DNA from: CAYGUI01 sp964353115
GTDB lineage: Bacteria > Pseudomonadota > Gammaproteobacteria > JAGOUU01
NCBI GenBank assembly: GCA_964353115.1
Contig: CAYGUI010000035.1
Span: 1 to 12,863 of the forward strand
Direction: 5' to 3'
Length of the DNA stretch: 12,863 nt
The position numbers and the translations under genes were made by a program. The notes beneath the pieces were generated by a model. That model was not told the origin of the DNA, did no database searches, and worked only from the letters and a program-made list of their open reading frames with translations. Position 1 is the first letter of the stretch; the number at the start of each line of letters is the position of its first letter. Below, piece by piece: positions 7,053-12,863 of the stretch.

Positions 7053-8414
7053 ATGGTCAAAGCAAAAAAAGCCTATCAATGTAACGAATGCGGCATGGAA
7101 ACTCCCAAGTGGGCAGGGCAGTGCGGTGATTGCGGAAAGTGGAATACTTTATCAGAAGTTGTAATTCAAGCACCAAGTAAATCTGCGCGTCAATTTAGCA
7201 ATTATTCAGGAGACGTTAGCGGCCAAATCAAAAACTTTGCTGATATTAAAATTATTAACGAAACACGTATTAGCACTGGTTTAGCAGAGCTTGATCGTGC
7301 TTTGGGCGGTGGTTTAGTTATTGGCTCAGTGAGTTTGGTTGGTGGTGATCCGGGAATTGGTAAATCGACGTTATTATTGCAAGCCATGGTTAATTTAGGC
7401 GAAAAATATAATGTTTTATACGTCACTGGTGAAGAATCTTTGCAGCAAGTTGCGATGCGCGCGAAAAGACTTGGTTTTGAAAATCCGAATATAAAGTTAT
7501 TATCCGAAATTCAAACTGAAAAAATAATAGCAGCTGCGCAAAGTTTAAAACCGCAAGTTTTAGTTGTCGATTCAATTCAAACTTTATGCTCATACGAATC
7601 TAATTCAGCGCCAGGAGCCGTGAGCCAAGTGCGCGAGAGTGCCGCACAATTAGTGCAATATGCAAAACAAACTGGAACTTCTATTTTTATCGTTGGTCAT
7701 GTGACAAAAGATGGGACTATTGCGGGTCCTCGTGTTTTAGAGCATATGGTCGATACGGTGTTGTATTTTGAAGGTGATCCTAACAGTCGTTTTCGTGCGC
7801 TGCGTGCTTGTAAAAATCGTTTTGGTGCAGTTAATGAGCTTGGTATTTTTGCAATGACGGAGCGTGGTCTTTCACAAGTTGAAAATCCATCAGCGGTTTT
7901 TATTGCGAATAAGAATAGTAATGATCCTGGAAGTGCTGTAACTGTAACTTGGGAAGGTACGCGGCCAATGTTGGTTGAAGTTCAAGCACTTGTTGATAAA
8001 AGTTATGCTGATAATCCGCGGCGTATGGCGGTTGGAATTGACTATAATAGATTAATAATGGTGCTTGCAGTTTTGAGTAAGCATGTTGGGATTTTTACGC
8101 ATGATCAAGATATTTTTGTTAACGTGGTTGGTGGCGTTAAAATTTCAGAAACAGCTGTAGATTTGGCGGTTGCCTGTGCCATAGTTTCAAGTTTAAAAAA
8201 TAAACCGATTAGTCCAGATAGAATTATTTTTGGTGAAATAGGTTTGGCTGGGGAATTGCGTCCGGCATTAAACGCTGGTGCTAGACTTAAAGAGGCGGCA
8301 AAACATGGTTTTAAAAGCGCAGTTTTGCCAGAAGTAAATTTGCCAGGTGGTAAATATCAAGATTTAAATATTAAAACTTCAAAAACTATTAAAAACGCAT
8401 TAGGATTTTTATGA
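7053..8414 (+). CDS. radA: DNA repair and recombination ATPase RadA
   Basis: RadA (Sms) is a RecA-like helicase that promotes branch migration during recombination and repair. All family parts are present in 453 aa. An N-terminal C4 zinc finger has C10, C13, C24 and C27. Walker A is GGDPGIGKST (97-106). Walker B is around VLVVDSIQT (169-177). The RadA-specific KNRFG motif is at 254-258. A C-terminal Lon-protease-like domain covers about 275-453, with GGVKISETAVDLAVA near 360-374. No Shine-Dalgarno is clear before the ATG, but the gene begins 6 nt after hepT, so coupled translation is likely. Its TGA overlaps the next ATG in the ATGA arrangement at 8411-8414. Confidence 0.97.
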   Translation: MVKAKKAYQCNECGMETPKWAGQCGDCGKWNTLSEVVIQAPSKSARQFSNYSGDVSGQIKNFADIKIINETRISTGLAELDRALGGGLVIGSVSLVGGDPGIGKSTLLLQAMVNLGEKYNVLYVTGEESLQQVAMRAKRLGFENPNIKLLSEIQTEKIIAAAQSLKPQVLVVDSIQTLCSYESNSAPGAVSQVRESAAQLVQYAKQTGTSIFIVGHVTKDGTIAGPRVLEHMVDTVLYFEGDPNSRFRALRACKNRFGAVNELGIFAMTERGLSQVENPSAVFIANKNSNDPGSAVTVTWEGTRPMLVEVQALVDKSYADNPRRMAVGIDYNRLIMVLAVLSKHVGIFTHDQDIFVNVVGGVKISETAVDLAVACAIVSSLKNKPISPDRIIFGEIGLAGELRPALNAGARLKEAAKHGFKSAVLPEVNLPGGKYQDLNIKTSKTIKNALGFL

Positions 8415-9211
8415 GATTAAAAAATAAAATTGCACTAATTACTGGTGCTGCAAGTGGTATTGGGCGTGCAACAGCAGAATTATTTATTAATGAAGGCGCT
8501 GTAGTTTATGTTACTGATATTAATGATTCTGATGGTGAAGAATTAGCAAAAGAATTGGGTGTTAATGCTAATTATTTACACCTAGACGCTGCAGAAGAAG
8601 CTGATTGGCAAAAAGTAATAGCAGAAATAGATAAAAAGCATGGCAAGTTAGATGTGTTATTTAATAACGCCGGTATAATCGGTTTTTCACATGATAATAT
8701 GCAGCCGCAAGATCCTGAAAACTGTACTCTTGAGCACTGGCGTTGTATTAATCGAGTAAATTCTGATAGCGTATTTTTAGGCTGTAAATACGGTATTGGC
8801 CTTATGAAAAAATCTGATGATGCCGCTATTATTAACATGTCTTCGCGCTCTGGATTGGTTGGTGTGCCAACAGCAGTTGCATACGCCGCAAGTAAAGCCG
8901 CAATTCGTAATCATACTAAAAGTGTTGGATTATATTGTGCTTCACAAGGTTACAAAATTCGTTGTAATGCTGTTGAGCCAGCTGCAATTTTAACTCCACT
9001 GTGGGCTCCGATGTTAGGTGATGATCGTGATGCTGGCATTGAAAAATTAGCATCAACAATTCCAATGGGAAGGCTTGGAAAACCAGAAGAAGTAGCATCG
9101 GTCGTATTATTTTTAGCGTGTAAAGATTCATCTTATTTAACAGGCGCTGAAATAACTATTGATGGTGGCATCTTAGCGGGTACTGCGTCATCGCCAGGAG
9201 TTAAAAAATAG
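8411..9211 (+). CDS. Short-chain dehydrogenase/reductase (classical SDR, NAD-preferring)
   Basis: This 266-aa classical SDR has a complete signature. The cofactor loop is TGAASGIG (11-18). An acidic D36 ends strand 2, which favours NAD over NADP. NNAG is at 85-88. The catalytic set is a serine in MSSRSG (around 144-145), Y158 and K162 in YAASK. RLGKPEEVAS (221-230) and LTGAEITIDGG (243-253) are usual C-terminal features. The substrate cannot be told from sequence: relatives include hydroxysteroid, cyclohexanol and sugar dehydrogenases and 3-oxoacyl-ACP reductase. The start overlaps the radA stop by 4 nt, with AGGA 7-8 nt upstream as a ribosome site. Confidence 0.93.
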   Translation: MRLKNKIALITGAASGIGRATAELFINEGAVVYVTDINDSDGEELAKELGVNANYLHLDAAEEADWQKVIAEIDKKHGKLDVLFNNAGIIGFSHDNMQPQDPENCTLEHWRCINRVNSDSVFLGCKYGIGLMKKSDDAAIINMSSRSGLVGVPTAVAYAASKAAIRNHTKSVGLYCASQGYKIRCNAVEPAAILTPLWAPMLGDDRDAGIEKLASTIPMGRLGKPEEVASVVLFLACKDSSYLTGAEITIDGGILAGTASSPGVKK

Positions 9212-9227
9212 TACCCAAATATTACTT

Positions 9228-10130
9228 ATGAAAAAACTAAAATTATATATATGCATGTTTATTATTTATTTAATAAATAATGGTGCATTTGCTAAGTTAC
9301 CAGATAATTATCAAAGTTATTCCGCGCAAAAAAAGCAAAGTTTGTTGTGGAAAAATATAAGTGATAGTAATCAAAAAGAAGGCATTCCAACTTCAACCTC
9401 AAGTAGCTGGGGAGGTGTAATTAAAAAGCTTAAAGTAATTTTTTCTTTGGGTAAAACTTTTGATCATACAAGCGACGAAATGCCCATTGGAAGGGATAAA
9501 ATCATCCATGCTCAAGGCTCTGTGGCCAAATTTCAATTTATACCATCTTTAAATAATAATCCTTTTACAGGAATGTTTAAAACAGGTGCCGATGGCATAT
9601 TAAGATTATCTTTGGCGGTTAGTCCTACTGATAAAAGTTATATTCCAGCAGTAGCATTGAAATTTTTAATAGATAAAAGGTCATCTTTAAATATTGTCGC
9701 GATGTATTCTTTAGAAGGTCAGGGCAGTAATTGGAATTTTTTTGCAAATAGTTTTACAACTAAAATTGATAATGCAAAATCATTTAAGCTAAAAATAATG
9801 GAATTTATTTTTGAGCGCACTCATAATCCTGCTAATGATTTACCAGTAAATCATTTAGCAATGTGGAATCGTAATGGTAGTAAAGTTTTAAAGCCGTTAG
9901 GTCCAAAGATGCTGACATTTAAACCTGTAAAAAAGATAAGCTCAATTATTAGTCGAAATAGCAGGATAGATTTTAGAAAATCTTTTCTTTCCATTCCAGT
10001 TGGACCATTGTATGAAGTTTATGGTCTTTATGATGATAAGGAATATCATGTTGGGACGATAGTATTATCTAGTTCGTTGTTAGCTTCTGATTACGGTGAT
10101 AAAAAGTTATTTTTTCAGCATCAAAGATAA
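9228..10130 (+). CDS. Exported protein with a catalase-fold-like core
   Basis: This 300-aa protein has a clear Sec signal peptide: basic KKLK, a hydrophobic stretch at about 6-19 and AFA before a predicted cleavage after residue 22. It would act in the periplasm or outside the cell. The mature core recalls the haem-catalase superfamily in order. RDKIIHAQGSVAKFQF (89-104) resembles the catalase region around the catalytic His in VVHAxG, giving H94. LRLSLA (125-130) resembles the RFS block. VALKFLID (142-149) resembles the GFALKFY block. SNWNFFANSF (167-176) resembles the NNTPVFF block. The haem-ligand Tyr block (RLFSY-like) is not recognisable, so the protein is either a divergent catalase-like haem protein or has lost peroxidase chemistry. 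The C-terminus ends YGDKKLFFQHQR. The gene starts 16 nt after the SDR and ends 6 nt from convergent DNA. The catalase resemblance is from memory of motifs and has not been tested. Confidence 0.72.
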   Translation: MKKLKLYICMFIIYLINNGAFAKLPDNYQSYSAQKKQSLLWKNISDSNQKEGIPTSTSSSWGGVIKKLKVIFSLGKTFDHTSDEMPIGRDKIIHAQGSVAKFQFIPSLNNNPFTGMFKTGADGILRLSLAVSPTDKSYIPAVALKFLIDKRSSLNIVAMYSLEGQGSNWNFFANSFTTKIDNAKSFKLKIMEFIFERTHNPANDLPVNHLAMWNRNGSKVLKPLGPKMLTFKPVKKISSIISRNSRIDFRKSFLSIPVGPLYEVYGLYDDKEYHVGTIVLSSSLLASDYGDKKLFFQHQR

Positions 10131-10136
10131 AATAAT

Positions 10137-11138
10137 TTAAAGCGGACGAGCAAGCTTCTCGAAGCTCGTTAAAAAACTTTGCAAATTATTTTCATTTTTT
10201 TTACTAGCGGGCATAAATTTTGCAAAAGACGGCTCTTCTTTTTGCTCTAAATATTCTTTTGTATAATCAAAAATCATTTGTCCAATAATAAAGCCCAACG
10301 ACATTCTTATTATTCCGGCATTTAATAATAGTAATTGCTGCAAAGTTTTTATCTTTTGCCAAGTCGAGTTTGAAGCTGATACTTGAGTTTTTAATTCTTG
10401 TAAATAATATGTGGTAGATCTGGGATCTTTCTCAAGTATATGAGCAACCTGTCTATTCTTTATGTAATTAAATGGTGATGACAAGATAACAGCTGCAGAG
10501 CTTGCTGCACAAATTGCAGTAGCATCGTTAATTTTTTTAAATTCTGGGTTTATTTTATCAAGAGAAGCTTGTATCTCTTTTCTTAATAATTTGTATACTC
10601 CGCCAAAAATGGCATCACGAAATATAGTTGCTTGTAAGCCAGTGTAAAATCTAGTAATTCCACCGACATTATTTATTGCCATTAATGATAAAAGAATCTG
10701 ATTATTTGTTGCATTCCATAATGAATAGCGTGCGGTGTTTAATGGAGTGGCAAAAATAGCGGCGTTGATTGCTCCGGCGGTTAAGCCAGAAAATATTTCC
10801 ACGGTACTGTTGTGGTATTCTTTGCGAAGTAAATATGGATCTAAATAATCACTTGATATCCCTTGGCATAAAAAAAATGTGGAGTTAGAAAAAGTTTTTG
10901 CCCAAATTGAAAAGAGACCAGAATATAAAGATGATGATCGGAAAAAATTAGAAGATCCTAAATTGTGAATCCTAACATTTCGGAGCTCTTCTATGCTTAT
11001 TCTGAATTGATCAGTAAAAGAGTTTTGATGTTTTATAGCTAAATACATCATGCGATCAATTGGATTAAAAATAGATGTATTAGCAATACCAGAAGCTAAG
11101 CTTGAGAAGAAATTTATTCGAAATTCTTTTTCATGCAT
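10137..11138 (-). CDS. Mitochondrial carrier family-like membrane protein
   Basis: This 333-aa protein shows the threefold repeat of mitochondrial carriers, which are normally eukaryotic. Each repeat starts with a PX[D/E/N]XX[K/R]-type kink: PIDRMM (26-31, last basic residue missing), PLNTAR (132-137) and PFNYIK (222-227, followed by NR). Each is preceded by small-residue helices such as SGIANTSIFN and SGLTAGAINAAIFA. The second helix of repeat 2 is classical: RFYTGLQATIFRDAIFGGVY (163-182), with RD and the G..Y pattern. Weaker versions occur at LYSGLFSIWAKT (71-82) and GIIRMSLGFIIGQMIFDY (275-292). Six membrane segments are expected. The substrate is unknown; the acidic matrix-gate residues are partly Asn. 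In Legionella pneumophila the carrier LncP is a type IV effector delivered to host mitochondria, so host targeting is a reasonable inference. The gene lies about 18 nt downstream of the dehydrogenase gene and is probably co-transcribed. No Shine-Dalgarno is seen. Confidence 0.82.
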   Translation of the reverse strand: MHEKEFRINFFSSLASGIANTSIFNPIDRMMYLAIKHQNSFTDQFRISIEELRNVRIHNLGSSNFFRSSSLYSGLFSIWAKTFSNSTFFLCQGISSDYLDPYLLRKEYHNSTVEIFSGLTAGAINAAIFATPLNTARYSLWNATNNQILLSLMAINNVGGITRFYTGLQATIFRDAIFGGVYKLLRKEIQASLDKINPEFKKINDATAICAASSAAVILSSPFNYIKNRQVAHILEKDPRSTTYYLQELKTQVSASNSTWQKIKTLQQLLLLNAGIIRMSLGFIIGQMIFDYTKEYLEQKEEPSFAKFMPASKKNENNLQSFLTSFEKLARPL

Positions 11139-11156
11139 AGTTTAATACTAGCATAT

Positions 11157-12521
11157 TTACTTAACCACCACAGTTTTCATGTTCATAAATTCATGAATAC
11201 CAATTTCTCCAAGCTCACGTCCAAAGCCAGATTGCTTAGTGCCACCAAAGGGAAGGGCAATATTTGATGAGACCTGAGAATTAACAAAACAAGCTCCGGC
11301 ATCTAATTTATTGCGTGCAATATTTTCTCCACGTGATAAATCTTGGGTAAATACCGCAGCACCTAAGCCATATTGAGTATGATTGGCGAGTTTTATTGCT
11401 TCATCTTCATCTTTGGCATAACTAATTGATAATACCGGACCAAAAAATTCTTCTTTATATGGTAAATCGTCGGGTTTAACATCAAGAAATATTGTGGGCT
11501 CATAATAAAACCCTGGTCCTGCAATTTTATTGCCACCCATAATACAATTTACGCCTTCTTTAATCGCACGCTTTACTTGATCATCTAAAGTTTCACGTAA
11601 ATCTTCACGCGCCATTGGTCCTAAATTGGTATTTTCTAATAACGGATCATTTGGTATAAATTTTTCCATTTTATCTTTAACTAATTCTACAAACTTATCA
11701 CGTACAGCATCGACAACTATCAATCTTTTAGCGGCAATGCAGACTTGGCCACAATTTGCCATACGAGAATTAACACAAATTTCCGCTGCTAACTCTAAAT
11801 CGGCATCTTTTAAAATAATATAAGGATCAGATCCTCCAAGTTCTAGAACAATTTTCTTTAAGTTTTCACCGGCATGTTTAGCAACGCTTCTGCCTGCACG
11901 CTCACTGCCAGTGATGGTAACGCCTTTAATATTGTGATCAGCAATAATTTCTGGCACTAAGTCTGTATCTATAATTAAATTTTTAAAACAAAACTCGGGA
12001 AATCCAGCTTCTAAAAATAATTCTTCAATTTTACAAGCAACGCCAAAACAGTTTGGAGCATGTTTTAATAATCCTAAGTTTCCGCCCATTAGATTTGGTG
12101 CTGCAAAGCGCATCACCTGCCAAAAAGGGAAGTTCCACGGCATAATTGCAAAGATAATTCCTTGTGGGCGATAGCTGATATAGCTTTTGGTATTATCTGT
12201 TTTTACTATTTTATCCTGTAAAAAATTTTCAGCATTTTCGGCATAAAAATTAGCAAGAGTTGCGCACTTTTCTATTTCAGCAATAGCTTGTGTTAAGGGC
12301 TTACCCATTTCTAAAGTCATCAACTTGGCATATTCTAATTTATTTTTAATAAGTAAATTAGCCAAATTAATCATTGGTTCACTGCGTTGTTTAAAACTGG
12401 TATCACGCCAGGTGGGAAAAAATTTTGCTTGTTCCTCTGTTATGTGTTTAACTTGATTAATATTAAAAAAGTCGTAAGACTTTATTTCTTTGCCATTAGT
12501 TGGGTTGATAGTTGTAATCAT
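11157..12521 (-). CDS. sad: NAD-dependent succinate semialdehyde dehydrogenase, Sad/YneI type
   Basis: This aldehyde dehydrogenase superfamily enzyme is predicted to oxidise succinate semialdehyde to succinate, feeding the citric acid cycle. At 454 aa it is close to E. coli Sad (YneI), and several blocks closely recall that protein. MPWNFPFWQVMRFAAP (127-142) includes the oxyanion Asn130. NLGLLKHAPN (148-157) and TGSERAG (204-210) follow. LELGGSDPYIILKDADLELA (226-245) carries the general base Glu227. GQVCIAAKR (258-266) carries the nucleophile Cys261. FGPVLSISYAKDEDEA and FGGTKQSGFGRELG are also present. The absence of the longer N-terminus of GabD supports Sad over GabD. No Shine-Dalgarno is visible before the ATG. 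The exact aldehyde substrate is inferred from family resemblance. Confidence 0.92.
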   Translation of the reverse strand: MITTINPTNGKEIKSYDFFNINQVKHITEEQAKFFPTWRDTSFKQRSEPMINLANLLIKNKLEYAKLMTLEMGKPLTQAIAEIEKCATLANFYAENAENFLQDKIVKTDNTKSYISYRPQGIIFAIMPWNFPFWQVMRFAAPNLMGGNLGLLKHAPNCFGVACKIEELFLEAGFPEFCFKNLIIDTDLVPEIIADHNIKGVTITGSERAGRSVAKHAGENLKKIVLELGGSDPYIILKDADLELAAEICVNSRMANCGQVCIAAKRLIVVDAVRDKFVELVKDKMEKFIPNDPLLENTNLGPMAREDLRETLDDQVKRAIKEGVNCIMGGNKIAGPGFYYEPTIFLDVKPDDLPYKEEFFGPVLSISYAKDEDEAIKLANHTQYGLGAAVFTQDLSRGENIARNKLDAGACFVNSQVSSNIALPFGGTKQSGFGRELGEIGIHEFMNMKTVVVK

Positions 12522-12552
12522 AAAAAAAATAAATCAAAAAATTATTAAAAAT

Positions 12553-12581
12553 ATATAAAAAGTGTATCAGAAAATTTGCAA
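12553..12581 (-). promoter_or_regulatory. Possible sigma-70-type promoter for sad and the carrier gene
   Basis: Reading the minus strand, TTGCAA (plus coordinates 12576-12581), a 17-nt spacer and TTATAT (12553-12558) lie about 30 nt before the sad ATG. An alternative extended -10, TGATACACT, overlaps the spacer. The AT-rich setting makes chance matches likely. Confidence 0.35.
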
Positions 12582-12638
12582 TTCGTTAGAATATAGCTAT
12601 AGTTAAAAATGTCGGCGGGAACTTTATTCCACAAGGAT

Positions 12639-12683
12639 TGTGGAAAAAAATGTGGATAACTTTGTGGATAAAAATGTGAATAA
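12639..12683. other. DnaA-box array, four sites at 12-bp period
   Basis: Four sites share one orientation and start exactly 12 nt apart. They are TGTGGAAAA (12639-12647, one mismatch), TGTGGATAA (12651-12659, perfect), TGTGGATAA (12663-12671, perfect) and TGTGAATAA (12675-12683, one mismatch). TGTGGATAA is the complement of the consensus DnaA box TTATCCACA. A weaker, differently oriented TATTCCACA is at 12625-12633. Clusters of consensus boxes with a constant spacing are a mark of replication origins. Confidence 0.85.
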
Positions 12684-12707
12684 CTTTTTATAAAAATTAT
12701 TTAAATC

Positions 12708-12771
12708 TTTATAACTAATTGTTATTTGAGGTTGACAATCTTAATTTATAATTAAAACAATTAGTTATAAA
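12708..12771. repeat. Perfect 16-bp inverted repeat inside the AT-rich origin region
   Basis: TTTATAACTAATTGTT (12708-12723) is matched by its exact reverse complement at 12756-12771, with a 32-nt spacer (12724-12755). The spacer contains TTGACA (12732-12737) and TATAAT (12747-12752), but these are only 9 nt apart and so do not form a normal promoter together. The repeat could be a protein-binding site, a structural element of the origin, or an operator for a gene further right. Confidence 0.85.
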
Positions 12772-12845
12772 AAAGCAAGATAAATTTTTATTTTATTTTT
12801 ATAATCTATCTTTACAATTATAAAAAATTCTTATCGGTATTCTAT

Positions 12846-12863
12846 TGTGGATAACTTTGTGGA
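12846..12863. other. Second DnaA-box pair, cut by the window edge
   Basis: A perfect TGTGGATAA (12846-12854) is followed, 12 nt from its start, by TGTGGA at 12858-12863, where the window stops. Spacing and orientation are the same as in the first array, so the array probably continues. Confidence 0.8.

Larger units (their letters stand above)
12522..12863. other. Probable chromosomal replication origin (oriC) region, partial
   Basis: No coding sequence was seen in these 342 nt. From left to right, they hold AT-rich DNA with the putative sad promoter, a GC-richer patch near 12612-12620, the four-site DnaA-box array, and about 160 nt of extremely AT-rich DNA (12684-12845) that could be the unwinding element. 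A second DnaA-box pair meets the window edge. The arrangement fits oriC flanked by two box clusters. dnaA often adjoins oriC and may begin beyond 12863, but this cannot be seen. A plasmid origin using host DnaA is a less likely alternative, since argS, proS and radA are chromosomal genes. Confidence 0.75.

Noticed and set aside
8572..9131. Minus-strand open frames opposite the SDR gene
   Set aside because: They are antisense to intact SDR motifs (NNAG, YAASK), with no independent coding evidence.
10151..10168. Small hairpin (AAGCTTCTCGAAGCT) near the 3' end of the carrier gene as a terminator for the convergent genes
   Set aside because: The stem is only about 5 bp, lies within the carrier coding end, and has no T-tract on either strand in the right place.
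11626..11823. Short plus-strand open frame within sad
   Set aside because: It is antisense to the catalytic Cys and Glu region of the dehydrogenase and has no motif of its own.
12732..12752. TTGACA and TATAAT in the origin spacer as a promoter
   Set aside because: They are only 9 nt apart; sigma-70 needs about 16-18 nt. Neither has a well-spaced partner of good quality.

Overview
The window is about one third G+C, gene-dense, and looks like a chromosome segment from a host-associated gammaproteobacterium. Legionellales (Legionella/Coxiella/Berkiella-like) is my best guess, but it is an inference. Three things point that way. argS is followed by a SPOR-domain protein carrying the FY..L...EV linker motif seen in gammaproteobacterial argS neighbours. 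A protein that reads as a mitochondrial-type (eukaryotic) solute carrier is encoded. Long unrecognised proteins with effector-like layouts are present. No rRNA, tRNA, CRISPR array, transposase or phage gene was seen.

Left part (1-4873, rightward): two copies of a short palindromic repeat, then argS, then a membrane-anchored SPOR cell-division-type protein. A GC-rich hairpin follows, and then a 738-residue protein I do not recognise, with a C-terminal membrane hairpin and a Ser/Pro/Glu-rich tail. Its 3' end overlaps that of the convergent proS by 50 nt.

Middle part: proS (leftward, 4824-6320) encodes the archaeal/eukaryotic-type prolyl-tRNA synthetase rather than the long bacterial type. Only 32 nt separate it from a tightly packed rightward run (6353-10130). 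This run holds a MntA-like nucleotidyltransferase and a HepT-like HEPN protein (toxin-antitoxin type), radA (recombination and repair ATPase), a short-chain dehydrogenase, and an exported protein whose core resembles the catalase fold. Gaps in the run are -8, +6, -4 and +16 nt, so it may be one transcript.

Right part (leftward genes, 12521 back to 10137): a Sad/YneI-type NAD-dependent succinate semialdehyde dehydrogenase is followed 17-18 nt later by the mitochondrial-carrier-like protein. The pair is probably co-transcribed and could link dicarboxylate or semialdehyde metabolism to transport, or to a host-directed carrier.

Far right (12522-12863): a non-coding AT-rich stretch has four DnaA-box-like sites at an exact 12-bp period. 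About 160 bp of very AT-rich DNA follows, with a perfect 16-bp inverted repeat, and then a second 12-bp-spaced pair runs off the window edge. This looks like the chromosomal replication origin (oriC); dnaA may lie just beyond the edge.

The observations most worth following are the bacterial mitochondrial-carrier homologue and its operon with sad, the phased DnaA-box arrays, the secreted catalase-like protein, the eukaryotic-type ProRS, the 738-aa unknown, and the toxin-antitoxin pair joined to radA.
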